A stretch of 64,000 nucleotides of DNA from Oscheius tipulae (GCA_037178975.1 JASJZH010000004.1:11338544-11402543), one strand, 5' to 3'; positions 44,920 through 56,224 are shown, numbered from the stretch's first letter. A program made the numbers and translations. Notes: generated from the sequence alone by a model not told the origin.

Positions 44920-46882
44920 ATGAGCTGTTGTCTCCCAGAGAGACACATATTCAAGGCGATCTTTTGCATCTGTAATTCGGGCATGATGGGTCTGCTCACC
45001 ATTTTCGCTGATTTCGCCTGCTGGTCGACTGTTGTCGGATTACCACACATTGTCAGCTCTAAGAGCAAAAAATGGCTTCTATTCTGGTCGGCTGTCTTTC
45101 TAGTCTTGCTCGGAGTCTTCTGTTATGAGCTGTGGCTCATGATTAGTACTCTTCTATCGTACCCTTCGGCTGTGGGCACTGAGATTTTGTATGAACAACA
45201 GCGATTTCCTGTCGTCACCATCTGCAATCAAAACCCCTACAAGAGATCAGTTCTGAGTGCCAATGCTGCTTTCGGGGAAATCGTAACAATGCTGAAGAAC
45301 TATCACAACGCATCATACAAGATACTGGCCCCTGGAGATCCGTACGGCTTTGCTGTGAGTCGAAAAAGTCTAGCCTATTGTACAATTTCTGTCGCTCCGA
45401 AAGTTTCTTTGTCTCTGCCTTTCTGTCTATTGTTTTTGCTAAATTCAGGCAGTTCAAAACGATGACTACTTGCTACAGTGGCGTGGCACCACTTGGCTAT
45501 CCATGCTTGCCTCCAAATTGAGCCCGGCAGATCTTTCCTCTGCCATGTACTCGTACGACGACCTCGTTGCAGAATGCAAATTTAACGGGCAAAGTTGTTC
45601 TGCGAGTGACTTCAGTCAATTCATGGACCCGATCTATGGCTTCTGCTACTCGTTCAACAACGATAAAAGTTTGAACTATTCCACGAACAGGGCCGGGATG
45701 AAGTTTGGCTTGAAGATGATCATCACTCCAAAAGTTTGACTTCCTGAGAGACTAAACGCTCTTTCAGCAAAGTTTTCCAAACTCTGATGATATCTCCACG
45801 ACTCAGGATTATATTGCCACAACTTGGATGTCTGGAGCACGTGTTTTTGTTGGATCAGCTGGTGACTATCCGCAAGTTTTTGGCTCCGGGACGAACATTG
45901 CTGTCGGATATCAAGCCGTTCTTGCACTTTCTCCAGTAATTCAATGTTTGACTCTCTAAAATTTTCAGTCCAAAATTGTGAGAGCTCAACAGCCTTGCGG
46001 CGACTGCAATGACGAAAATAGTGCTGCCAACTACTATCCAGACTATAACTATAACATGGAGACGTGTCTAGACACCTGTAGACAGGTTGTTCATGAAAAA
46101 ACTTGTGGCTGCAGCAATCCCCGGTTCCTCAAAAAAGACACCGATGCTTTTTGCACAACAAACAGTCAAGGTAGATCAGCTCGCAAGCCAGCTGAAGTCA
46201 ATTTCAGTTGATTGTATGATGACGCTCCAGGGAGACCAGGCAAACACGACTAATCCTAATCCGGATATGAAGGAAACTTGTGGCTGCACGCCTCCATGTC
46301 AAGAAAATGACTTCGGTGTTACTATGAGTTTGGCCAAGTTCCCGGCAACAATGTACAGTGTGGTCACAACAAATGCTAATGTGGGTCGTCTCACTTTACA
46401 GAGCGCAAGTACTAATGACTCAACTCCAAAATTTTCAGAACCCTTCATGTGACGGAACATCTCAGCCATTCACGAGCGGAATAGACCGTTGTCGCAGCTG
46501 GTATGCAGCTAATGCCGTTCAGTTGATTGTAAGATTGCCCGACTCCACCTTAAATGCACAATTTCAGGTCTATTTCGAGAGCCTGAAATACGAAAAATAC
46601 ACGGAAGACTGTAGCTACACCATGCAGGATCTGATAAACGACCTCGGAGGACATGCCGGACTCTGGTTAGGACTATCTGTTATCTCAGTTGTGGAAATGG
46701 CCGGTCTTATTTTGTTGCTGCTTTGCTATTGTGCTACCTGTGGCAAGTACGAGTTGAGACCATCGGACACGGAGTACGAGAAGGATGAAAGAATGAGAGC
46801 TCTGGACGAGATGGACAGAGAGCTGGATCAGAAAGAAACTCACCACAACAATCTGAAGGCTGAAAGCGATGTAGATAACTAG
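44920..46882 (+). CDS. DEG/ENaC (degenerin/acid-sensing-like) sodium channel subunit
   Basis: This is a trimeric, amiloride-type cation channel subunit of the plasma membrane. Exons: 44920-45354, 45449-45733, 45768-45935, 45969-46170, 46208-46380, 46439-46528, 46568-46882. TM1 is WLLFWSAVFLVLLGVFCYELW, preceded by CWSTVVGLPHI. In that stretch the usual His of the family's His-Gly gating motif is Val. The extracellular loop begins FPVVTICNQNPYKRS and has the Cys-rich part (QPCGDC, CGCSNP, ETCGCTPPCQ). TM2 is NDLGGHAGLWLGLSVISVVEM, with the conserved pre-pore motif and the G-x-S selectivity filter. The cytoplasmic tail is charged and coiled-coil-like (MDRELDQKE). The introns are short. The 39-nt intron 46529-46567 is open in frame, and the spliced form (QLI/VYFESL) matches the family better. 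AATAAA lies at 46891. Confidence 0.92.
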
Positions 46883-47033
46883 ATCAAATGAATAAATTTA
46901 TAAAAGTCTATGCTTTCCTTGCATCCTTGCCATTTTCTCCGAGAACCCACCAGAGTCTGCAACTTGTTGATTAGGCGCGAACCTGTTCCCGGGTACATAA
47001 GTCGTGTTGTCTAAGACTGTTCGCTCATTCACT

Positions 47034-47382
47034 ATGATTCTTCTACTCAGTTTTCTCCTCATTATCATTGTCAACGCTATGATTCCGCAGATTGACAGTA
47101 CTGCAAAGGTTTCAAGCTCGTCAGTTCCTTCATATCATCGCCAGTAATGTTTTCAGCGGAGAGCAGACATTTTTTCCCTACATGAAATACATGAATATGC
47201 CAACAAATGAGGTAGACTACAAGGCTCAAGACGATCGCGCTGATTCCTATTCCTCTGGAAAAAAGCGGCAGCAAATAGCCAGTTCTGTATGCTTCTTAAA
47301 AATAGATTTATTTCAGACAGTGCCAGCTTCGGGGACAGTATACGAGCGAGAAGAAAATTACTACTACTTGAGAAGTACTTAG
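47034..47382 (+). CDS. Small secreted ORF, possibly a neuropeptide-like precursor
   Basis: I do not recognise this gene. ATG 47034 opens a strong signal peptide (ILLLSFLLIIIVNA). A second coding block with open frame (about 47140-47287) reads FSGEQTFFPYMKYMNM and ends in SSGKKRQQIASS. It joins over a 31-nt intron to a last exon ending YYYLRST. The Gly-Lys-Lys-Arg looks like an amidation and cleavage site. The join between the signal-peptide exon and the second block needs an intron length of 3n+1. The only GT-AG options are a 16-nt intron or a 55-nt one with a weak donor (gtcaac). The gene may be mis-spliced in my reading or decaying. Confidence 0.35.
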
Positions 47383-47399
47383 ACACATTCACAATGAAT

Positions 47400-48000
47400 T
47401 TAATGCGACATTTGGTAGTTGATGAGATTGCCAAGAACGTCGCATAGCTTCTTCCAGGCAGTGGCAGTCTCTGTGGAAGAGTCCCCTGTGGCGCGTCGAA
47501 TCACGCCTAAGATTTCCGGGAGCATTTTCTGAAGGGAGGCAGGCGTTGTCACTGATCAGGCCGACTCACCTCCATGTGGAACTTGGTCACGCCCAGCTTT
47601 TTATGGCTAACAGCTATCTTTTTTGTGCAAGCCTTCAATCCATCGTTGTTCTTGGCTTCAATGCTGTCGACGATGCCCTGTTTGCTTTTGTAGAAACTGT
47701 CTCTATCTTTACCTTCAGCCCAGCAGAATAGACTTCTGTGTGCTTCTGTAGAGCGTTACAGGAGATGAGAGAGCTGTCAGGGACAGCGCGGAACTGCGGC
47801 CAAATGTCCTTGTATTCTGGGTATTCCGAAAAAAATCTGCAAACACTTTACTCGAAAATGGCCGCGACTTACCCAACAAAGATTTTGTTAGCATAGTCGG
47901 GCATCTGCTTCAGCATTGCGTTGAAAGAGGAGACAATCTTCTCACGTTCGTCCTCAGCTAGACGGGATAGCTCCTTCGTGAAATATTGAGCATCGGCCAT
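47400..48000 (-). CDS. Globin
   Basis: This is a haem-binding globin of about 160 residues, the usual single-domain length. Minus-strand exons: 48000-47873, 47836-47713, 47677-47570, 47528-47400. The product starts MADAQYFTKELSRL and has no signal peptide, so it is cytosolic. The CD region has FFSEYPEYKDIWPQF. A helix-E stretch LQKHTEVYSAGL carries the candidate distal His, and KIAVSHKKLGV carries the proximal His (F8). It ends INYQMSH. The four-exon structure is plausible for nematode globins. It is tail to tail with the small gene at 47034, with stops only 17 nt apart. It resembles intracellular nematode myoglobins more than the pseudocoelomic secreted forms. Confidence 0.85.
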
Positions 48001-48490
48001 AGTTAGAGAGAATTCAGAGAGAAGAGCACCTGGCGCACAACAAGATATTAGACTACTAGTGAGATGTAGATTTTACTGAGCGGCTTCCGAGATTAAGCAA
48101 CGGATTCACTACGCATATAAGTTAGCTTATTTTGAGACTGAGTCAGCAGAAACTGGGGGACCGACTGTAAAAATTGGCTCAAAACTAAATCTATAAATCG
48201 TCGTGAAAAGAAGGCATGAACAATTTCTTTAAAAATCCCAAAAACCCCTTCTACCCTTTTAATCCATTGCTATCTGTCTTCATACTTGACGTCTTTTGTT
48301 TTACAGCTTATCACTACCCCATGCCTACTCATTGTTCTTTCCGAAAACTTCATTTGCTCTATTTTCTATCAGCCTGGTTTCCACCATGTTTGAATCTTCA
48401 AAATCACGGAACTATTGTAACAAGCAACTCAGTCTGTCGTTATGGAGGCGACTATAATCAACAGTAAGCACAAAGAACTTGCTTTTAAAG
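48001..48490. other. Promoter region of the globin; possible 5' part of the lectin gene
   Basis: ATATGCG-type AT-rich sequence upstream of the globin (48110-48120) may be its promoter. An open frame at 48216-48467 with hydrophobic stretches could contain the leader exon of the lectin gene, ending at a GTAAGC donor at about 48464. Its phase does not fit the next exon cleanly, so I leave it unassigned. Confidence 0.35.
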
Positions 48491-50986
48491 CACTGTCCAG
48501 ATTTGGAAAATGCATCAGGAACATGTTTTCTACAAACTATCAGCAGGTATGTTTTGAAACTGTCACATCATGACCCTTTTTGAGGCCAAAAACAGCTGTG
48601 CCGTCTTAAATGGAGTTCTACCTTGTGTCAGAAGCTACGATCAGAATGAGGCAATATTATTGAGGCTCAATGGTATGACCATCTACATTCATATCCATCA
48701 CATTCCAGAGAGTGGGTGTGCTAATGATCGTGCTATTTGGCTGGCAAACAATGACATTGACCTATCGTGCAAGAGCAACTTTTTATACTGGGGTAGGTAC
48801 GCTACAAATTATCACCACATACGTTTTTAGAAAAAGATGCTCCGATAAACGGAAACTGTACCAAACTGACGATGGACGGAAAATGGATACGTGAAGATTG
48901 TAGTCTTGACCTGCCGTTTGCTTGTCTCTACGACATGTTTCGGGGTACAAATGGTCCTACCCATTAAAATTGTATTTTAGCGTGCGCGGACGGCTGGTAT
49001 TTCTTTAAAAACTACTGTTATTACGTAAGTTTACAAGATTTTGTTCAGACCTTTTCCAGGTGGCTTTCTTTGCAGACACCCAAATTGGTGTTGATCAAGT
49101 CACAGCAGCTGGCTACTGTCAGAAAAAGTACAATGCCAGCTTGGTTTCAATTCTGACCGACGAAGAGAACGATTTTCTTATTTGCAAGTGCGCAGTCGAA
49201 AGCAAGAATATAAAAATTTCCAGCCCTTGTCAGAACTCTCTACCCGAATGGCAGATATGCTACATGGATAGGCTTGGAAGCCCAATACGGCAAAAATTTT
49301 ACCTGGCTGGATAAGAAAATTTCAAACTACACGAATTGGGCTTCAGGGGAGCCCTTGAATACAACAACTACCACCTGCACTGTGGTAAGTGGCATAGACT
49401 CAAAAAAGGTCGAAGCTGGCCAAAATTCAGAGCCATTTCGGGGCCAAGTTGACATTTTCAAACAATGCTATGCTCTACAAATTTGAAGAGCAGATCAAAT
49501 GCTACAGTTTATTTCAATTTATTGGGTTGGCAACTAAGTCTTTTCGCTTTTTCCAATGCAAAAATTTATTGTCTTCCAAACAACTTTTTCATTCGTTGTA
49601 ATCACCATTATGATGTACCACGTCTGCCCATTTCATGGGTAGCTTACGGATGCCACGCTCGTAGAGCACCTTGGGTTTTGACGCGAAGAAGTTTGTCAAC
49701 CAAGTTTTGAGTGCGTCGTCGGAATCGAACTATTGTCCTTCAATCTCGTTGTTGAGAGTCCGGAACAGATAATAGTCGGAAGGGGCAAGGTCCGGGCTAT
49801 AAGGAGAATGAGGTACAATCTCACAACCTAGGTCGAGGATCTTGGAGCAAGTGACTTTTGCAACATGGGTGCGCTCGTTGTCCATCTGCAGGATGACCCT
49901 CGAGTTCAGCGGCCGTTTCTGACGAAGTGCAACGGCAACCTTTTCAAGTTGCTGGCTGTTTATGGCGGCCGTAAGGGTAGTTCCAGCATCCCGCAATTCC
50001 CAGTGCACCACTCCTTCGATATCCCAGAAAACACAGAACATAATCTTTTTTTGATGAGTGTCGGGGTTCATATCAGAAATTGGTGTCTACCCTGGACCCA
50101 CCAGTTTACACATCTTTCGGAAGTTTACATACATTACCCACTTACTCATTCCCCGTCACCAGGCGTGGTAAAAAGGATTTCCTTTCATACCTGGACAGAA
50201 GAGAATGGGCGACGGACATACGCTGCCACTTCTGGGTGTCACTGAGGTCATGCGGCAACCAAGTGCCCAGTTTCTTCATAAATCTCAATTGCTTCAAATG
50301 ATGTTCCACTGCAGCATGACTGACAGACAGTGCCTCTGCTAGTTCACGGGTAGTCTGCCGATTGTTCTCGTTCACGAGCTGCAGCAGCTTCGATACATCA
50401 AAAGTTGACCTTGGCTCATCTTCGACACTTTTGTCTCCAGACCGAAAGCGATAGAGCCACAACTGGCATGCCCTCGTAGACGTCGTCCCTTGACCATAAA
50501 CATCGTTGATATCAGCCGCCGTTTGGGCTCCATTCGTACCTTTGAGAACCTCATGTCGCAGATGGTAGGGTGGTAGGTCATCAATGGTCCAGATCAAAAC
50601 GAACAGAGAATAGAGAATAAGAAGAAGAGAAGTGGTGTCTTGCATGGTGGTGGCAGAGGACTGAATGAGCTACACGAGGTGCTACAACAATAGCTCGGAC
50701 GTTGTTGTACACAAGACAAAGGACATGCTTACAAAAAGCGAAAAGACTTAGTTGCCAACCCAATAGAAGAACATCACAAAAAAGGAAATGTCATATTAAT
50801 TCCGAAATAGCCCATTTTTGTCTCATATCCTAAGCTCTGGTTTTCCCGTAACTCGTTATTCTGATACTTGCTCATTTTCAGCTTGCACTCTACCCAAACT
50901 ATGGCGAACTAGGTCAATGGTACTCTTACAGATGTCACAATCAAACTGAACCAACCTTTATCTGCAAGTCTTACATGAAAAGTTGA
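48491..50986 (+). CDS. C-type lectin-like protein with two domains
   Basis: This is probably a secreted lectin of the nematode clec type. Domain 1 includes NYQQAKNSCAVLNGVLP, AIWLANND and LPFACLYD. Domain 2 begins ACADGWYFFKNYCYY and has VTAAGYCQKKYNASLVSI, TWIGLEAQYGKNFTWLD, NYTNWASGEP and CTV, and closes with GQWYSYRC and TFICKS. Exons include 48491-48546, 48585-48672 and 48709 onward. The intron inside domain 2 (gtgcgc...cttgtcag, ~46 nt) is fixed by the WIGL frame. The last intron (about 49385-50881) contains an intact-length mariner. The last exon is 50882-50986. The N-terminus, including the signal peptide, is not resolved. Calcium-binding EPN/QPD motifs are not evident: domain 2 has EPL, so sugar binding is uncertain. 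Confidence 0.75.
49522..50763 (-). mobile_element. Mariner transposon with TA target duplication
   Basis: The ends are TTGGGTTGGCAACTAAGTCT at the left and its perfect inverse at the right, flanked by TA on both sides (49520-49521 and 50764-50765). The length of about 1.24 kb is usual for mariner. It sits within the last intron of the C-type lectin gene, in the opposite orientation. The clean TIRs show a fairly recent insertion even though the transposase is broken. Confidence 0.92.
49730..50645 (-). pseudogene. Mariner transposase, inactive
   Basis: The N-terminal DNA-binding part is present: LRHEVLKGTNGAQTAADI, CQLWLYRFRSGD and the second helix-turn-helix TTRELAEALSVSHAAVEHHL. The linker WLPHDLSDTQK is the family's WVPHxL-type motif. 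At the first catalytic Asp the family motif TGDE reads TGNE (codon 50150-50148, AAT) and a stop follows at once. The next conserved words (VMYVNFRK-like) lie in another frame. The C-terminal half is in a separate frame and keeps QMDNERTH (second Asp) and YSPDLAPSDYYLF (third Asp, D34D type). The copy cannot encode an active enzyme. Confidence 0.88.
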
Positions 50987-51960
50987 TTTATTCCTGACTG
51001 TGCTTTGCATAAATAAGACCCGTGATCATGCAGAGTGGACGACAATTGATAATACCAGCGAGAAAATACTAAATGCCAAAGTTGAGGATTGGACAAGCCG
51101 TTTTGCTTCCTCTATTCCGCCACACCATTCCTTTGCTCGAAATGTTTCACTGGTGTGGTTCTGTATGGTCACCCTCACATATGGATAAACACAGATTTTG
51201 CTGCAGGATTTGTTGGAGTCGCCCAAGATGGTCAGATCGAAATGGAACGATGCGTGATGAATCACCTGGGATTTTTTTCAGCTTTTTATTTTATTTCTTA
51301 CCTGCTGCGTCACTGGCTTCAGTATACCATTGCTACAGCGCATCTCTGGGACGATTATGGTACTGACCTAGAATTTGTCTCTTGGAAGATGCAAATGTCC
51401 CATAATCGGGAAGAAAGTAATGAGACCCTCGGGTGTCGTGAAGGCGCCCTTATGTGGTGCTGGACTGCTTACATTATGCACTCTTTTATTAGGGCAAAGG
51501 GTCGTTATTTGGGGAGCATTAAAAAGTTATGGAGTTGTAGAGAGTAAAACGCGCAGCAGACAGACCAAAGAGCCAGGACTTTCGTCTTATGAAATACATA
51601 TGACAAAAGTCTCTGTTCTTCGGTCTTTTAGGCAACTTCTTGAGTCACAACAGAACTGTCAACCATGATACATGGTTGTTTTGACACCTCACTAACTGTC
51701 AGTGCCATTGAGTCTGTTTGGCAGTGAGAGGAGACGCCAGTATCAGTCTAGCAGTCCCGAGTTCGATCCCCAGCGCAGCCCGACCAAAGCCTTTATCCTT
51801 CTCGAAAGTCGGTAATTTGGTAGTAGCTAGCTATGAAGTAAAGCCGTTTCTAGCAAAGACTGAACAACTTTGAAACATTAGCCCCTCAGGTAGAACTCGC
51901 TAGCAGTACTGCTTCAAGCCGGAAAATACTTTATTTTACTGCCCTAGAAAGAAACTTGGG
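50987..51960. other. Intergenic, no gene seen
   Basis: ORFs in this stretch (for example 51089-51547) have no recognisable domain. Around 51705-51785 a segment with tggcagtgag and gagttcgatcccc recalls tRNA A and B boxes, but I cannot fold it into a tRNA. Confidence 0.4.
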
Positions 51961-53220
51961 TTATCTTCTCAGGAATAAAATGCTTGACCTGTTTTGTGCC
52001 CTTCGCGATTTCAAAAATCCAACCTTTTTTGTATCCTTGAAAACCGATGCCACACCAATGTACACGTTGTCCTTGGTGATAAAAAGATCATCGATGTAGG
52101 CCACTGTGTCGTTCACTTTATTGGGATCTTCTCTAGGCGAGTCTTTTGTTCTGACGACGAGTTCCTGAAGTAGATTTGGAATCAGGAAAGTTATCGACCC
52201 ACTTGTTTTGTTTTCAAATATCCCGTTGTTTTGTCAGAGGCTGACTTGTCATAGTAGAGGTGATAGTGTATTCTGAAGGCAAACCAGGTTGACTTTGTTA
52301 GTCCATCGAAGGAGAAGAGCTGAATTCTATTATGAGTTTCTTTCTTTTCGGACAAAGAACGGAGAACTATTTCCGAAACGGATTCTAAGATCCCGTCTGT
52401 CCTTTGAGGACCCTTGAACAGTCGCCGTTTGGGGGAAGCTTGTCAATCATAGTAATGACGACTCGTTGGGTCGATGCAAACAAGCGGTAACTCAATGCGA
52501 CTGAATCATTTTGGTCCAAGCGGCTGCGGTCATCAGTACAATTACCAAATGATTCGCGGGTTGTGAATGGTCACTTCTATGCGAACGCATAAATATGGCA
52601 AATATGCACTTTGCTACAGACTAGAAAAGACAAAAGCAGTCAGTTCAAAGAGTAGGTCATGAAGACCTAGAATTGTTCCTCAATTGGCTTCAATTTTGCT
52701 TTTCTTAACGTGTGCTCAGAAATATTTACTCTATGTTTAAGTTCCTTTTTTGATTCAATTGAATGGGGTCATTTGCAGAGCAGAAAAAAGTGCCCTCATT
52801 TCAAATAGAAAAACCGCAAACACTCAGTTTCTAGAGGTCAGCTCCCTCTATCCCACCGAACAGGGCTGCTCTCCCACGATTCGTATTAATAAATGAGCAA
52901 GTAAGAGGCGCACAATCTCTCCAAGTAAAGACGGACGTAATAACCGAAGACAATAAAGCTAACCTGATCTTTTGTTGAGTCACGAAGTTCCGTCTTACGA
53001 TACTCTATGAGTCTGTCCAAATCGAAGATCTGCAATGAGATAGATGACAACATAGTTACATTATTACCTGAACAGTCATGTCGAAAGAGCTCACATTGTT
53101 TCCCTTGATCATTTTTATGACCAGTGATGTGTCGGAAACTGTGGTCGGTTCGAATCGGGCAACTGCCATAGCAGAAGCCCATTGAAAGAAGATGACCAGA
53201 CTGTTGATTAGAAGGTACAT
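51961..53220 (-). CDS. Secreted protein of unknown family
   Basis: I do not recognise the family. Minus-strand exons: 53220-53068, 53029-52974, 52319-52203, 52164-51961. All joins are in phase 0 with GT-AG introns. The N-terminus is a signal peptide (YLLINSLVIFFQWASA). The mature part reads like beta-sheet: TTVSDTSLVIKMIKG, SSFDMTVQIFDLDRL, LFSFDGLTKSTWFAFRIHYHLYY, ELVVRTKDS, TVAYIDDLFITKDNVYIGVASVF. GLTKSTWFAFRIHY resembles the strand pattern of a fibronectin type III module, but this is weak. There is one NVS and one NDT glycosylation site. An alternative last join would move the stop to 51944. Confidence 0.55.
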
Positions 53221-55144
53221 AGAATCATTCGTGAGCTGAAAAGTCGTTCTTAGAGACGATCTAAATCAGTGCAAGATGAAGATTTGTTTGCCGAACATAA
53301 TTGCTCGGATTTATTACCGTCCCCTTGGAGACGAGGCCGGTGTTTGAGTTGGGAGATTAGAAGAGAGGAGCTGAAAAAAAACAACTATAGCCGGCTGCTT
53401 CCAAAAATGGAGTGAATGCCCCTAAAATTGAGGGCAACGTGTCTTGACGGCGTCTATCTAGGAGAATTGAGCTCATTGCTCGCCGTTTGCTCAAATTATT
53501 TCTCCCCCTTCTAGCTCCTCCCTCTTCTGGTCATAATAAGAGAAAAAACCCCTAGACCTTTATGTCCCTAGAAAAGACATGGAATGAGTATTACTGAAAG
53601 AAAATCCGCTGTCAACAGAGCCTCAGGGGAAGTTTTCGCCCCGAATTCCGGCAGACCAAATCGTGACACTGGCGTGCTCACTCAAGTGTGCCCCCTCACA
53701 AAACCTAATATATTCATGAAAAGTTTTCTTCTGATTCAAGTTCCGAATCGGCTAAACACGCGATCACAACTGTAGTTGGATATGATTCTTGGCGCAAATT
53801 TGATTGAGGGCTGTTGCTAACGAAATTTTCCACATTTTTCTCTCGAAAGATGTAATATTGTGAAAAAACACTTCTTGACGAACAGGCCTTATCATTTTTT
53901 TGAAAAGTCCCTTCAGTGAACATTGAATTTCTTTGATCAGTGTCCTTCAGACAAAAGTTGATCGAGTTGAAATTGTACCGCCCTCAACAAATGACGAACA
54001 ACACTCACTTTTGGAAAGACGTCGGGTGTCCCTAGGCACCATTTGTCAGATATGTTTAATCCCGTGTTTAGAGGAAAACTGACAAACTCATGTGGAAAAA
54101 GAGGGCCTAATTGTTCACCATCTGGCACTTGTTAAGATTACAGTCATTTGTGAGAAAAGGAGGATTAGTTGAAGGGTCTACTTTGATCTGAGGAAAAAGG
54201 CCGTCGCTAGGGGGAACAGAGTCGAGGTACGATGGCCTAATGGTACATTTTCGTAGGGAGCTCGAAAGATTAGGAGCATAATTGAGAGTTGGGTCTCAGT
54301 CAAATGGCGGCGGGAGGTCAGGAGTGAGGCGGAAGCGGCCAAGCTGCCATTCACAACGCCTCCGTTCATTGTTGGTTCGGCAAAGAAAAGAAGGTTTGAC
54401 GTTTATAAGCACCTAATAACAATTCCGGCCTGCTAAAAGAAGGTTTTTATACTGCAAGACAAGGCAAAGCAAAAACAATTAATGGATTATGACTAACAAT
54501 AGAGAATGAGGCACGAGGGATGCGAGAAAGAGACGTACTTGTTTGTCCTCATCCCGTAGTAGCTCTGCGCTTGTTTGATTTCTTTGTTCGCCGAAACAAT
54601 AGGCGTCCATGTAGAGCCAATTGGCCGAGAATTGTCCGTGCGCTGCCGAACTTAGTAAGCCAACTAGTAAATATTTGACCTCTCTTCGGTGAGATAATTA
54701 GGTGTGGGAGTTTTCTTTAACCACAAAAGGCACATCTCGGGTACACCTGTTTATCTATACCGCTCAGGTGTAAATGCGCTGTTCAAACTCCTTAGTTAAG
54801 TTAGATAGATAGATAAGTTGAAGTATTTTTTAAATTGAGGATCAGATTTTTACAAAAAAAAAGTGTGCCGGCTTGGTTTACGCGTTTGGTGCTTATGAAA
54901 CACTCAGACACACTTGCAAAATAACGATTTTCATTTGTTGGCTCCGAATCATCATTTTTGTTACTTCAAATATTTTCAATCGCCGATTTTTAACGGGAGA
55001 GCAAACTAGACTGCCTAAAACCTGGAAATCAGCAACACATTAATTTCTTTTATTCAGACCTCAGTTTTCTTTGTGTCCGTGTACGCAATTGCGGGCATAG
55101 GCTCATTTGAATTGTTGCTTGTTAAAGTTTGCGTCCAATATACC
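53221..55144. other. Intergenic, no gene seen
   Basis: Nearly 2 kb with no supportable exon set and no repeat shared with the rest of the window. It includes the start region of the minus-strand gene and a short gata tandem (agatagatagataag near 54803-54818). Confidence 0.4.
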
Positions 55145-56093
55145 ATGGGTATCACTGATCTGCCCTCGACATGGGAATTAACTCCTTTGCCTTTAACAAA
55201 TAATAAAGATGAGCTTTTAAAAATGGGAAGAGAACAGCTATTGGAAAAGTGAGAACTTTTTTAACTACATTCTTTATTCAGATTACTCTCGATACACGAA
55301 AATCGAAATATTACCATTGGTATATTGGAAAAGGATCAGCAACACTTAGATCAGTCCTTAATACGACTTTTTCAAAGAAAACTTGCTCTCGCAAGTGTTG
55401 ACGTATCTTTCAGTGCATCTTAAAATCCTGTTCAATTTTAGGAAGAGCGAGACCGTTCATATTGGGGAGGTAAGTACGCTGTATCGTCGACGCTTTCCAA
55501 ACTCCTGGACAATCGACAGCAAAAATTATTTTCTCAATGTCTGAATAAAGTAGGTCTCTTTTAAACTAAGTGTTTGTGTAGCTCGTTTTAGTGAAAGAGG
55601 ACACAGCATATCTCGATTCAAAACTGTCCAAAGTTGAAGAGTGAGTTACAATTACTCGTTTTCCGAAGTTGCACAAATTTAGAGACAAGATCAGGTTGCA
55701 CAAATGTCAACTGGAAAGACTATTGGAAAGACTAAAAGAAGCTGTGTTCGACCTGAATGCCAGAAAATTGGACGGTAAACGAGCGACATGTAGGGCCAAA
55801 CAGGGCATGGCTCGCTGTCGAGGTAGTTTCTCTCATTTGAGTTTGTTGTTTGTATTTCAGAGCTCGATTCCCAACTAAAAGAGCTCCAAGGGATAATGGA
55901 AAGTCAGAGGTCGAAGCTTTTCAGGAATCCTGACATGGTCAGATATCTTGATATAATGGTATGCAAACTGTTTAAATATAGCTTTCCATTTGGAGGGTCG
56001 ATTGAATGCCTGCCTAGAGAAAACGGAATTGTTACATACAGAAGCTGAAGAAACACTGGAGGAAATGGAGGTTGTGGATGACACAGGGAACTG
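55145..56093 (+). CDS. Coiled-coil protein of unknown function
   Basis: A series of short phase-compatible exons gives a charged, Leu/Glu/Lys-rich protein starting MGITDLPSTWELTPLPL. Examples are LLKMGREQLLEKLLSI, LEKDQQHLDQSLIRLF, LSKLLDNRQQKLFSQC, LERLLERLKEAVFDL and ELDSQLKELQGIME. Heptad-like spacing predicts coiled coil through most of the length. There is no signal peptide or membrane segment. A final block (HLEGRLNACLEKTELLH, EETLEEMEVVDDTGN, stop at 56093) continues the pattern, but the join near 55957-55982 does not keep frame with any GT-AG pair that I can find. The 3' end is therefore provisional or frameshifted. Confidence 0.55.
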
Positions 56094-56224
56094 AAAGCGG
56101 CTTCTTTTATTCGGTTGAATCAGTTTAACTATCAGCTACTCGTGGCATTTGATATACGCCCGATTGCAGAGATTTTTCCAGATCGAGAATTTCTGTAATA
56201 AGATTATTTCTGTATTATTGCGTC

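Noticed and set aside
51705-51785. tRNA gene or tRNA-derived SINE
   Set aside because: There are A- and B-box-like strings, but the T-stem and acceptor stem cannot be paired, and no other copy is seen in the window.
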